The position numbers and the translations under genes were made by a program. Shown piece after piece: positions 1 through 8,139 of a stretch of DNA of 15,071 nucleotides. The notes under the pieces are model-generated. The model saw only the letters and a program-made list of their open reading frames with translations. It had not been told where the DNA came from and did no database searches. Every line of letters starts with the position of its first letter. The stretch's first letter is position 1. Source of the DNA: Actinomycetes bacterium (GTDB taxonomy: Bacteria; Actinomycetota; Coriobacteriia; Anaerosomatales; JAJZPX01); NCBI GenBank assembly GCA_021811025.1, contig JAJZPX010000015.1:1-15071 (forward strand). The letters run 5' to 3'.

Positions 1-116
1 CGCAGCTCGACCTTCCTGCGCCGGTACTCCGACTCGACGAGCGCGGCGTTGCGCGCGCGGCGGAGGTCGGAGCGCAAGAGGAGCGCTCGGGCGTGGCGCA
101 GGCGTCTCGGCTCCAT
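1..116 (-). CDS. N-terminal fragment of an unidentified operon gene (cut by window edge)
   Basis: An open frame starts with ATG at 116 and runs off the window after 38 codons. The visible residues begin MEPRRLRHARALLLRSDL and continue as an Arg/Leu/Ala-rich, probably helical and basic segment. No family can be assigned from this much. The start is supported by a GGGGAG Shine-Dalgarno-like run about 4 nt upstream, which overlaps the TAG stop of the GT4 gene (125-127), so only 8 nt separate the two genes. The spacing and strand make it the sixth gene of the polysaccharide operon. The basic N-terminus could precede a membrane protein or another transferase, but that is guesswork. Confidence 0.5.
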   Translation of the reverse strand, partial: MEPRRLRHARALLLRSDLRRARNAALVESEYRRRKVEL

Positions 117-124
117 GCGCTCCC

Positions 125-1231
125 CTACCCTTCCACGATCCCGCGGTATAGCTCGATCAGCCGGCGGGCGCTCGACTCCCACGACATTTCGCGCGCCCGC
201 TCGAGGCCCTTCTCGCGCAGGCGGTAGCGCAGCGCGGCGTCGCCGAGCGCGTCCGATATCGCCGAGCGGATGCTCGCCGGGTCGAGCGGGTCGAAGAGGA
301 CCGCGGCGTCCCCGGCGGTCTCGCGAAGGGTTGGCTCGTCCGAGTGCGCGACCGGCGTGCCGCAAGCCATCGCCTCGAGCAGCGGGAAGCCGAAGCCCTC
401 GTAGAGCGAGGGGTAGACGAGCAGGTCGGCGGCGTTGTAGAAGGCGACGAGGTCGTCCTCGGGCACGTAGCCGGCGAACGTGACCGCGTCGCCCAGGCCG
501 AGGCGCTCCACCGCCTCGAACACGTCCGCGTACCTCCACGCCTTCTTCCCGACGACGACGAGGGAGTGCTGCGCCCCCTCGCGGCGGAGCCCCGCGAACG
601 CCTCGAGCAGCCGCGGCAGGTTCTTGCGCGGCTGCAGGTCGCCGACGCACAGCACGAAGGGGCCGCGGACGCCGTAGCGCTCGGCGACGGCGGCGGCCCC
701 GGCGCGGTCGAGCGGCCGGAAGCGGCCGTCCACGCCGAGGGGGACGACGGCGACCTTCTCGTCCGGCAGGCGGTAGTGCGCGATCACCTCGTCGCGCATC
801 GCCCGCGACATCACCACGACCCGCTCGGCCCGCCGCACGTCGCTCCTCGCCCGGAGCGCGATCTGGCGAGCCATGAGGCGCGGGAAGAGGTGCGGCATGA
901 CCGCCCACGAGATGTCCGGCAGCAGCAGCACGAGCCTGCACGGGACGAAGAGCGGCGCGTTGTACGCCGCCTGAAGCAGGTCGACCGGCCGCGCCCTGAG
1001 CTCGCGAGGCAGGCTCAGCGGGACGCGGACGAGCGGCGAGGAGCCCACGTAGCGGTAGTCGACGGCCTCGGCCGCGACAGGCGGGGCGTCGAGCACGCCG
1101 CGGTTCGCGACGTAGACCGAGTAGCGGTGGCCGCCGTCGAGAGAGGCGAACGCGCGGATAAGGCTCGTGACCTGGCGCTCGTTGCCGCTGTCGTTACGCC
1201 CGATGTAGTGGCCGTCGATCCCGATCCTCAC
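125..1231 (-). CDS. GT4-family glycosyltransferase (GT-B fold)
   Basis: This 368-residue protein is a normal-length retaining GT4 glycosyltransferase, expected to act at the cytoplasmic membrane face and move a sugar from a nucleotide-sugar donor onto a lipid-linked glycan. The N-terminal Rossmann half (1 to about 185) begins MRIGIDGHYI with a Gly-rich acceptor-side loop (SGNERQ, 15-20). The donor half opens with PFVLCVGDLQPRKNL (191-205), whose Arg/Lys pair typically contacts the donor phosphates. It carries the E-x7-E signature in LYEGFGFPLLEA (E278, E286), followed by ACGTPV. The start is GTG at 1231, overlapping the preceding GT2 stop as GTGA, so translation is probably coupled. The closest style is the mannosyl/rhamnosyl GT4 enzymes of O-antigen and exopolysaccharide loci, but donor and linkage cannot be read from sequence. 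Confidence 0.93.
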   Translation of the reverse strand: MRIGIDGHYIGRNDSGNERQVTSLIRAFASLDGGHRYSVYVANRGVLDAPPVAAEAVDYRYVGSSPLVRVPLSLPRELRARPVDLLQAAYNAPLFVPCRLVLLLPDISWAVMPHLFPRLMARQIALRARSDVRRAERVVVMSRAMRDEVIAHYRLPDEKVAVVPLGVDGRFRPLDRAGAAAVAERYGVRGPFVLCVGDLQPRKNLPRLLEAFAGLRREGAQHSLVVVGKKAWRYADVFEAVERLGLGDAVTFAGYVPEDDLVAFYNAADLLVYPSLYEGFGFPLLEAMACGTPVAHSDEPTLRETAGDAAVLFDPLDPASIRSAISDALGDAALRYRLREKGLERAREMSWESSARRLIELYRGIVEG

Positions 1232-2175
1232 GCCGCCCTCCCTTCGGGCCGCGGCGGCCTCCCCGCGAGGATCCTCAGGTGCTTACGCACGAGCAGCAGG
1301 CGGTGCCGGCCCGCGGGCGTGCGGCGCACGAGGTAGGACGCGCCGAGCACCGCGAGCTTCGCCGTGTAGTTGAGCCGCAGCGGCAGGAGGATGAGCGCGC
1401 TCGCCAGTCGGCCGTGCCGAGCGGCGAGGTAGGCGCGCAGGCTCCCGGCGTTCGCGAGCAGCAGCTCGTCGTCCTGCCGGCCGATGCTGCTCCCCTCGTG
1501 GTGCACGACCGTCGTCTCCGGGACGTACAGCGTCGTCCACCCCACCTCCCGCGCCCGCCGGCAGAAGTCGACGTCCTCGCATAGCAGGAAGAAGCGCTCA
1601 TCGAAGCCGCCGACGTCCGAGAGCACCTCGCGTCTCACGAGCATGCACGCGCCCGACACCCAGTCGATCTCGCGCCGCTCCGGCTCGTCCCGTGAGAGGC
1701 AGATCCCGCGAGACCATCGCGAGCGCGGGAAGAGCCTGTGCAGCCCGAGCGCTGTGGCCAGCACCGTGGCCGGCGTCGGGAACGAGCCGCCCGCGCCGAG
1801 CGCGGGCCGCCCCGCGCCGTCGACGAGCCGCGGCCCGGCGACGCCGGCGCCGGCGTGCCCTTCGAGCGCGTCGCACAGGCGGGCGAAGGAGTCCTCCGTG
1901 AGGCGCGCGTCGGGGTTCAGCAGCAGCACCAGCCGGCCGCCGCTCGCCCGCACGCCCTGGTTGGCGGCGGCCGCGAAGCCGACGTTGCCCTCGTTCGCGA
2001 TGACTCTCACTTGCGGGAACTCGCTGCAGAGCATCCGCACGGTCGCGTCCGACGACGCGTTGTCGACCACGATCGTCTCGACCTCGTGCGTCGCGAGATG
2101 CTGCTCGAGCGAGACGAGGCACTCGCGCAGCAGCTCCGCCACGTTCCAGCTGACGACGACGACGGACAGCTCCAT
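1228..2175 (-). CDS. GT2-family glycosyltransferase (rhamnosyltransferase-like)
   Basis: This 315-residue GT-A fold inverting transferase resembles WbbL-type rhamnosyltransferases. The nucleotide-binding start MELSVVVVSWN leads to IVVDNASSD (35-43). The metal/donor motif region is LLLNPDA (84-90, D89 in the DXD-equivalent place), the acceptor region is WVSGACMLVRR (172-182), and the catalytic-base region is CEDVDFCRRA (199-208), followed by VVHHEGSS. The tail (about 250-300) is basic and hydrophobic and probably rests on the membrane without a second domain. Its ATG at 2175 overlaps the stop of the preceding fusion gene (TGATG), and its own stop overlaps the GT4 start. It is a clear paralogue of the GT2 half of the upstream fusion protein. 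It probably adds one sugar of the repeat unit; the sugar identity is unknown. Confidence 0.93.
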   Translation of the reverse strand: MELSVVVVSWNVAELLRECLVSLEQHLATHEVETIVVDNASSDATVRMLCSEFPQVRVIANEGNVGFAAAANQGVRASGGRLVLLLNPDARLTEDSFARLCDALEGHAGAGVAGPRLVDGAGRPALGAGGSFPTPATVLATALGLHRLFPRSRWSRGICLSRDEPERREIDWVSGACMLVRREVLSDVGGFDERFFLLCEDVDFCRRAREVGWTTLYVPETTVVHHEGSSIGRQDDELLLANAGSLRAYLAARHGRLASALILLPLRLNYTAKLAVLGASYLVRRTPAGRHRLLLVRKHLRILAGRPPRPEGRAA

Positions 2176-5100
2176 CAGCCCCCACCGCCCACGCGCACGT
2201 TCACGCCGCCGGTCGCGCCGCCGGCCGACCCCTTCGGCGTCCTAGCGTCGAGCCAGTACGCGTACGTGCCGTCCGGCAGCCGTACCTGCGTCCGGGTCTC
2301 CGGGTCGAACGCCTGGCCGTCCCACACGAACGAGTGCTCGCCGCGGGCGGCGTTCGCGAACGTCGCAACGTAGAACACCTCGCCCGCGAGGTTCCTCACC
2401 GCGAGGATCGCCGAGGAGTCGCGCGCGAGCTCGTAGTCGACGCGCATCGCCCGCCCGCCGCCGTCGGCGGCGGACCGCTCGATCTCGGTGAACCGCACCC
2501 GGCGGACGTCGCCCCAGCAAGACGGCGGCGGGGACGGCGCGACGACCGTCACGGTCCGCGTGTAGCCCGGGCTCCACTCGGCCGAGCCGGCGATCGTGAC
2601 CTTCGCCCTGGCCGTCGCCTGGTTGCCGCTCCAGTCGATCGCCGTCAGCTCGAGCTCGTACGTGCCGTCCGGCATCCACTCGAGCGCGTCCGTGGCCGGG
2701 TCGTACGCCCTGCCGTCCCACGCGTACTCGTACCTCCCGGGAGCCTCGCCCGTGTCGACGAAGAGGTAGCGCTCCCTGCCGAGCGAATCGCGAACGCACG
2801 CGACTACGTTCGCCGCCTCCGAGAGGCTGTAGCCGAAGACGTCGGTGTCGAGGCGGCCGTCGCCGTTCGGGGAGAACGCGGCCGTCTCCCAGCCGGCCTT
2901 GCCCAGCCCGGGCGCGGTGAGATCGAGCCGCAGTGGCGTGGCCGCGGTCGCGGTGCGCGCGTTCCCGGCTGCGTCCGTGGCGGTGACGCGCACCCAGTAC
3001 ACGCCTTCATGGATGTCCGAAGCCGGCACCGTCCATTCCGCGCGCGCCTCTCCCGCCGGCTGCATGGCGGGGACCTCGACGTGCGAGTACGGCCGGCCCG
3101 CGTCGTCGAATACGTCGAGCGCCACCTTCGCCGGCTCGGACAGGCGAAACGTCACCGGCACGAACAGGAAGGGCATGTCATCCCCCTCGGGCACCTCCAC
3201 CGCCTGCCGCGTGTCGATCGCCGTCACCTCGGGCGCCCGGCCGTCGACGGCCATCGCGTTGCGGAGCGTCTCGCCGCCCGCCTCGAGCTCGGCCGTGTAC
3301 GTGCCGTCGGGCACCCGCGCTCCCCGGTCGTCGCGCGCGTCCCAGCGCACGATGTGGGCACCGGCAGCGCACGCTTCCCCCTCGACGAGCGATCGGACGA
3401 GGTGCCCGCGCGCGTCCAGGACCCTCAGCGACACCGGAGCCGCATGCTCGAGGCCGAAGGCGACCGACGTCCCCGCGCGCGTCGTGAAGGCGCTCGGGGT
3501 GTTGTAGAGCCTCGGCCGCGAGAGCGTGAAGAGGCGCGGGCGGACGGATGCTGTGAGCGGCGCCAGCTCGACGCCGCCGCGCGCCGCGGTTTCCCCGACC
3601 GGCGTCGTCGCCCCGTCGTCGAGCCCCACCTCGACCGGCTGCGCGTAGTCGTCGGTGGCGAGGCGAACCGAGACGCGGCTCGTGCCGCGGGTCCAGACGG
3701 CGACACCCAGCGACCCCCCGCCGCCCTCGGTCACGTGCACCTCGAGCGCCTCGGACGAGGGGCTGGCGGTCACGAGGATCGGCGGGACCGATCGCCCGTC
3801 GCCGACGAGCGGCATGACCGCCGCGACGTTCGCGAACGCGGACTTGCGGCTCAGGTCCCATCGCATGAGCCCGAGGTGGAAGAGCAGCGCGCCCGCGTCG
3901 GTCCCGGCGTCCGACAGCTCCCACACGAACGTCCTCGCCAGCGGCAGCTCGTTCGCGAGCACGAGGCGCTTCACGAGGTTCTCGCCCTGCGTCCTCTCGT
4001 CGACGGCGGGGATGTTGCGCTCGTCGGGCCTCACGAGCGACGCGTCGTACGTCGACCACCCCATCTCGGTGAACCAGCACTCCTTCGGCTCCGGACAGCC
4101 GCGGCGGACGAGGTCGACGAAGCAGGCCACCTCCTCGCGCAGCACTCCCTCGGCCGTCTGGGAGTAGTTGTGGTACGCGAAGACGTCCGCGAAGTCCGCG
4201 ACGCCCTCACCGAGCGCCTTCTCGAGGAAGCCGAGCTTGCCGGGCGAGGTCAGGCCCGGGAAGACGACCGTGGCCGACGGGTTCTCTCGCTTGACCGCCC
4301 GAGCGCCCGTCTTGAAGTGGCGCGCGAACGCGACCGGGTCGGGCTCCGGGTACCAGAACGTGTCGAGGTCCGGCTCCGTGCCGACCTGCCAGCGCGAGAT
4401 GCCGGGGTACCGGGAGACGACGGTGGTGACGAACCGCTCGTAGTCCGAGATGTCCGCGGGAGGCCACGAGACGCGCTCGTCGTACGGTGCGCCGGCGGGG
4501 CCCGAGGACGCCCAGGGGGCCGTGAAGCACAGGACGGCGAGGACGTCGATCCCGTTCTCGCCGAGACGCCTGACCGCGTGATCCAGCCGGTCGAACTCCC
4601 ACCGGCCGCGCTCCGGCTCGATAATGTCCCACCGGAAGTCCATGCGCACCGACTTGACCCCGAGCTCCTTGAGCGCCGCGATCCTGGTCTCTACGCGGTC
4701 TGGCTCGTCGAGCAGGTACGCGGTCATTCCGACCGCGTGGGCCACTGACGCCGTCGCGAAGGGATCGCCGAGCGCGGGCAGGCGCGGCTCGGCGTACGGA
4801 GCCGCCTCCACGAGCACCGGCGACGATCGCCACGGCAGCCCCGTCGGCACGAAGAACGACGTCTCGCTCGTCTCGCCCGCGCCCGGCGGCTCCCCCGCCG
4901 TCCACGACGCCTCGGCCGAAGCCGCGCTCGTCCCCGGGGCCGGGCGGAGCGGCGGCGGCAGCAGCGTACCCGCGACGGCGCGCGAGTTCAGCGCGAGCAG
5001 CACCGCCAACAGCAGCACCGCGGCGGCGGCGAGGGCGCGGATGACGGCGGCCGCGGCCGGGCTCCGCGCCGGGTTCACGAAGCGCGAGCGCGCCGCCGCA

Positions 5101-5975
5101 AGAGGCCGAAGCGCGGCGAGCAGCAGCTCGAGGGCGCAGGCGAGGGACAGCCCCGCGAGCGCCGCCAGGCGCATCAGGGAGAAGCGGAAGCGCAGGCGGT
5201 CCTTGACGTAGTAGAGATACGCGCCCCGGTGGAAGTCCACGATCGAGCGGCGCGACCTGGGCGCGTCCGATCGCGCCCCGCCGTTGTGCTCGTCGTGGAC
5301 GACCCTGAGCGTGGGAACCCACACGATGCCCCATCCCAGCTTCTTCAGCCGCGCGCAGAGATCCGCATCCGACCAGTAGCAGAAGAAGTCCGTGTCGAAC
5401 CCCCCGATCTCCTCGAGCGCCCGTTTCCTCACCATCAGGCACGCGGTGGACGCCACGTCGACCTCCGAGGGCCGAGCGAGGTCGCGGTCCACGTGCAGCA
5501 GGTAGCGCCGGGAGAAACGGTTGCCGGGGAAGAGCCTCGTCAGTGGCGAGCGACGGCCGAGGAGCGGTGTGAGCGCCGTCGCGAAGCTCCGCACGCTCGC
5601 CTGCAGGGTGAGGTCGCCGTTGAGCAGGCGTGGCGCGGCGGCGCCGACCGAGGCGTGCTCGCGCAGGAACGCGACGAGGCCGGCCAGGGCGCCCGGCAGG
5701 ATCTCGGTGTCGTTGTTGAGGAGCAGCACGAGCTCGCCGCGCGCGGCGGCTATCCCCGCGTTGTTCGCCCTCGTGTAGCCGAGGTTGGCCGTATTGCGGA
5801 TGAGGCGCGCCTGGGGGAAGCGCGCGGCCACCATGTCCGCGCTGCCGTCCGACGACGCGTTGTCGACGACGATCGCCTCGAGAGCCACGCCCTCGGCGTT
5901 CGCATATATGGAGGACAGACACCGCTTCAGCTGGTCCGCCGCGTTGTAGTTCACCACCACGATCGAGAGGTCCAT
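2175..5975 (-). CDS. GT2 glycosyltransferase - membrane segment - GH39-like glycosidase - Ig-like repeat fusion
   Basis: One uninterrupted 1266-residue frame starts with ATG at 5975, preceded by AGGA at good spacing; an in-frame extension to 6812 only overlaps the radical SAM gene. Residues 1-260 are a full GT2 transferase (MDLSIVVVNYN, IVVDNASSD 35-43, LLLNNDT 84-90, YWSDADLCARL 200-210). Hydrophobic stretches follow at about 266-290 and 308-330, with an Arg-rich stretch between them and a Pro/Ala/Ser/Glu-rich linker to about 375. Residues 410-730 form a clan GH-A barrel: VRMDFRWD (443-450), probable acid/base E534 in WQVGTEPD, probable nucleophile E637 in WFTEMGW. A beta-domain (735-820) and about four Ig-like modules follow. 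Three modules carry the FlgD-type Trp-Asp ... Pro-Asp-Gly-Thr-Tyr pair (878-893, 1086-1106, 1218-1238), and FSPNGDG lies at 1034-1040. The Arg-rich loop suggests that only the second segment crosses the membrane, placing the glycosidase outside. Assignment to GH39 rather than GH5 is tentative. Confidence 0.9.
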   Translation of the reverse strand: MDLSIVVVNYNAADQLKRCLSSIYANAEGVALEAIVVDNASSDGSADMVAARFPQARLIRNTANLGYTRANNAGIAAARGELVLLLNNDTEILPGALAGLVAFLREHASVGAAAPRLLNGDLTLQASVRSFATALTPLLGRRSPLTRLFPGNRFSRRYLLHVDRDLARPSEVDVASTACLMVRKRALEEIGGFDTDFFCYWSDADLCARLKKLGWGIVWVPTLRVVHDEHNGGARSDAPRSRRSIVDFHRGAYLYYVKDRLRFRFSLMRLAALAGLSLACALELLLAALRPLAAARSRFVNPARSPAAAAVIRALAAAAVLLLAVLLALNSRAVAGTLLPPPLRPAPGTSAASAEASWTAGEPPGAGETSETSFFVPTGLPWRSSPVLVEAAPYAEPRLPALGDPFATASVAHAVGMTAYLLDEPDRVETRIAALKELGVKSVRMDFRWDIIEPERGRWEFDRLDHAVRRLGENGIDVLAVLCFTAPWASSGPAGAPYDERVSWPPADISDYERFVTTVVSRYPGISRWQVGTEPDLDTFWYPEPDPVAFARHFKTGARAVKRENPSATVVFPGLTSPGKLGFLEKALGEGVADFADVFAYHNYSQTAEGVLREEVACFVDLVRRGCPEPKECWFTEMGWSTYDASLVRPDERNIPAVDERTQGENLVKRLVLANELPLARTFVWELSDAGTDAGALLFHLGLMRWDLSRKSAFANVAAVMPLVGDGRSVPPILVTASPSSEALEVHVTEGGGGSLGVAVWTRGTSRVSVRLATDDYAQPVEVGLDDGATTPVGETAARGGVELAPLTASVRPRLFTLSRPRLYNTPSAFTTRAGTSVAFGLEHAAPVSLRVLDARGHLVRSLVEGEACAAGAHIVRWDARDDRGARVPDGTYTAELEAGGETLRNAMAVDGRAPEVTAIDTRQAVEVPEGDDMPFLFVPVTFRLSEPAKVALDVFDDAGRPYSHVEVPAMQPAGEARAEWTVPASDIHEGVYWVRVTATDAAGNARTATAATPLRLDLTAPGLGKAGWETAAFSPNGDGRLDTDVFGYSLSEAANVVACVRDSLGRERYLFVDTGEAPGRYEYAWDGRAYDPATDALEWMPDGTYELELTAIDWSGNQATARAKVTIAGSAEWSPGYTRTVTVVAPSPPPSCWGDVRRVRFTEIERSAADGGGRAMRVDYELARDSSAILAVRNLAGEVFYVATFANAARGEHSFVWDGQAFDPETRTQVRLPDGTYAYWLDARTPKGSAGGATGGVNVRVGGGG

Positions 5976-5992
5976 CGCAATCCTGTCCTCGT

Positions 5993-7342
5993 CTACGAGC
6001 GCATCGAGGCGATCCTCCTCACAAGGAACGGGACGACCCGGCGCGGGTTGCGCCACGCCTGCCGCGCCAGCGACGACCGCCGCTTCCACTTCGCGAGCCG
6101 CTGCGCGGCGCGGTACAAGCCGAAGAGCTCCTCGCGGGTGAGCCGGCGCGAAAGATGGACGAAGGACGAGGCGTCCTCGACGCCCAGCGCCAGCCGGCCC
6201 CAGTCCATGTCGTCGAAGACGAGCCCCCGCTCGAGCGCGTAGTCCCACACCGGTGTCCCGGGATACGCCGTGAGGATGTAGGTCTCGGCGAGGTTCAGCG
6301 GCGCGTTCTCGATGAAACGCAGCGTCTCCTCGATCTCGGCCCGGCTCTCGTCCGGCGAGCCGATGACGAAGCTCGCGTTGACCGCGAACCCCATCCGGTC
6401 CAGGAGCGACACCGCCCGCCGGTTGTCCTCGACCGTCACGTGGGGCTTCAGGAACGCCAGCGTGGTCTCGCACCCGGACTCGAGGCCCATGCTCACGGCG
6501 GTGACGTTCATCCGCTTCAGCAGGTCTGCGACCTCCTCGTCTACGAGGTTCGCGCGCACCGAGACGGCGAACTCGACACGCTCGCCGATGCGCTCTGCCT
6601 CGACGAGCTCGACGATGGAGCGCAGGCGGCGGCGATCGAGGACGAACAGGTCGTCGTAGAAGACGATCTGGCGGGGCGCGTACCGCTTGGCGAGCGTCCC
6701 GATCTCGCGCACGACGTACTCCGCCGACAACGCTCGCGCTCGCGGCCAGAGCCTGCTGGACGCGCAGAAGACGCAGCGATAGGGGCAGCCGCGGCTGGAG
6801 AAGAGGTGGCACGTCCCGCCGTGCGGGACGGCCAGCAGGTCGCGGGCGGGCAGCGGCAGCCGGTCCAGCGGCTCGAACGGCTCGCGGGGTGGAGTGAGCG
6901 CCAGCTCCCCGTCTCCGTCGCGGTAGACGACTCCCGGGATCGCGCTCAGCCGCTCGCGGTCGAAGCTGCCGCCGGCGAGCGCTCCGAGCAACTCGACCAG
7001 CGTCTCCTCACCCTCGCCGATCACGCCCACGTCCATCTCGGACGAGAGGCTGGCGGGCAGCATCGAGATGTGAACGCCGCCGACGACCACCGGCAGCCCG
7101 CGCGTCTTCGCCAGCCGCGCGTGCCGCTGTGCGGTGCCGTAGTTCTGGGAAACGGCCGAAATACCCACGACGTTCGGCCGGAATGCGTCGATCTCGTGCT
7201 CGACACCGTCGTCGACGACGCGGACCTCCACGCCCTCGACCCGCTCACGCAGCCATGCGGCGAGATAGCCGAGGCCCAGCGGCGGGAACAGCGACTCGAT
7301 GCCGCGGCTTTGGTCGATCGCGTTGACGAGGAGGACGCGCAC
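5993..7342 (-). CDS. Radical SAM protein with N-terminal cobalamin-binding-type domain
   Basis: The 449-residue product combines a Rossmann-like B12-binding-type domain (1 to about 130; PLGLGYLAAWL 21-31, VVGISAVSQNYG 58-69, VVVGGVHIS 85-93, GVIGEGEET 106-114) with a radical SAM core. The 4Fe-4S cysteines are C186, C190 and C193 in RGCPYRCVFC (CxxxCxxC). The FYDDLF strand (228-233) and the MGLESGCE segment are typical of the BchE/HpnP-like class. The classical DxHxxG cobalamin ligand motif is not evident. The start is GTG at 7342, two bases after the sugar-transferase stop; the upstream extension of this frame is antisense shadow. Enzymes of this class methylate or rearrange unactivated carbons. 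Its place between an initiating sugar transferase and glycosyltransferases suggests modification of a sugar or the lipid carrier, but no substrate can be deduced. Confidence 0.9.
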   Translation of the reverse strand: MRVLLVNAIDQSRGIESLFPPLGLGYLAAWLRERVEGVEVRVVDDGVEHEIDAFRPNVVGISAVSQNYGTAQRHARLAKTRGLPVVVGGVHISMLPASLSSEMDVGVIGEGEETLVELLGALAGGSFDRERLSAIPGVVYRDGDGELALTPPREPFEPLDRLPLPARDLLAVPHGGTCHLFSSRGCPYRCVFCASSRLWPRARALSAEYVVREIGTLAKRYAPRQIVFYDDLFVLDRRRLRSIVELVEAERIGERVEFAVSVRANLVDEEVADLLKRMNVTAVSMGLESGCETTLAFLKPHVTVEDNRRAVSLLDRMGFAVNASFVIGSPDESRAEIEETLRFIENAPLNLAETYILTAYPGTPVWDYALERGLVFDDMDWGRLALGVEDASSFVHLSRRLTREELFGLYRAAQRLAKWKRRSSLARQAWRNPRRVVPFLVRRIASMRS

Positions 7343-7344
7343 GG

Positions 7345-8112
7345 CTAGAACGCCCCCATCCCGTGGAGCACGGTGCGGACCGTGCGCAGCAGTATCCGGA
7401 AGTAGAGGGACGGCGACCGCTCGAAGACCCAGCGCACGTCCCAGTGCACCGTCTCCTGGAAGGTCAGGTAGCCGCGACCCTGCACCTGCGCAAGTCCCGT
7501 GACACCCGGCTTGACGTGCCACTTCATGCGCTGCCACGGCTCGTAGTACTGCACCATCTCGAGGATCTCGGGCCGGGGCCCGACGAGGCTCATGTCGCCG
7601 AGGATGACGTTGAGGAGGTTGGGCAGCTCGTCGAGGCTCGTCTTGCGCAGCCTCCTCCCCACACGCGTGAGGCGAGGATCGTTCTCGATCTTGAAGCGCA
7701 TCGCGAGCATGTCCTCGCCCGTGTACCGGTACTCGTACAGCTCGGGAAAGCGTTCGCGGGCGTCCTCGTACATGGTGCGGAACTTGTAGAAGACGAAGGG
7801 GGCGAGGTCGCGCCCAACGCGGAACTGCCTGAACACCGCCTTGCCGGGGGAGTCGAGCCGGATGACGAGCGCGACGAGCACGATCACGGGGGCTGACAGC
7901 ACCAGCATGAGCGCGGCGACCACGACGTCCGCGAGCCGTACGAGCACGGGCTCCCACCACGGGCGCTCGAGAAGATCGTCGGCCGAGAACGGGACCGGGC
8001 GGGCTCGGACATCAGGACGAGCGGAACCCTCGACGCTCGCCTTCAGCGCCTCGGGCTCGTCCAGCATGGACGTGATCAAGGCCCACTGCCGGGGCCGCTC
8101 GTTCTCCTTCAC
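7345..8112 (-). CDS. Polyprenyl-phosphate sugar-1-phosphate transferase (monotopic PGT, Bac_transf)
   Basis: This 255-residue enzyme would start the glycan by moving a sugar phosphate from a UDP-sugar to undecaprenyl phosphate at the inner membrane face. It has the catalytic-domain-only form. A poorly conserved, Arg/Pro-rich N-terminal tail (1-50) is followed by one hydrophobic segment (about 60-85) interrupted by Ser-Ala-Pro (73-75), as in re-entrant helices of this family. Next come FRVGRDLAPF (97-106), FYKFRTM (108-114), the catalytic Asp-Glu pair D161-E162 in TSLDELPNLLN, LGDMSLVGPRP (171-181), and KPGVTGLAQVQGR. The start is GTG at 8112, with AAGG about 10 nt upstream. It is the first gene of the operon. 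WcaJ-type N-terminal membrane domains are absent. The sugar cannot be told apart by eye (Gal, Glc, GlcNAc-like or other). Confidence 0.92.
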   Translation of the reverse strand: MKENERPRQWALITSMLDEPEALKASVEGSARPDVRARPVPFSADDLLERPWWEPVLVRLADVVVAALMLVLSAPVIVLVALVIRLDSPGKAVFRQFRVGRDLAPFVFYKFRTMYEDARERFPELYEYRYTGEDMLAMRFKIENDPRLTRVGRRLRKTSLDELPNLLNVILGDMSLVGPRPEILEMVQYYEPWQRMKWHVKPGVTGLAQVQGRGYLTFQETVHWDVRWVFERSPSLYFRILLRTVRTVLHGMGAF

Positions 8113-8139
8113 AAGCCATCAACCTTGCGGTCACCATCG

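Noticed and set aside
2334..4748. Long plus-strand open frame (about 800 codons) opposite the fusion gene
   Set aside because: It lies antisense to a well-supported coding region and translates into Arg/His/Asp/Val-rich sequence typical of the opposite strand of high-GC genes. No domain is visible.
5976..6812. N-terminal extension of the fusion protein by 279 residues
   Set aside because: It overlaps the radical SAM gene in another frame, translates into Arg-rich low-complexity sequence, and the GT2 domain begins naturally at ATG 5975 with an RBS.
7343..7960. N-terminal extension of the radical SAM frame
   Set aside because: It overlaps the sugar-transferase gene and lacks any domain. The B12-type domain starts at GTG 7342.
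8014..8119. Upstream overlapping frame starting at ATG 8119
   Set aside because: It gives only about 34 codons of low-complexity sequence, and its AAGG is too close to the ATG. The sugar-transferase GTG at 8112 has better spacing to the same site.
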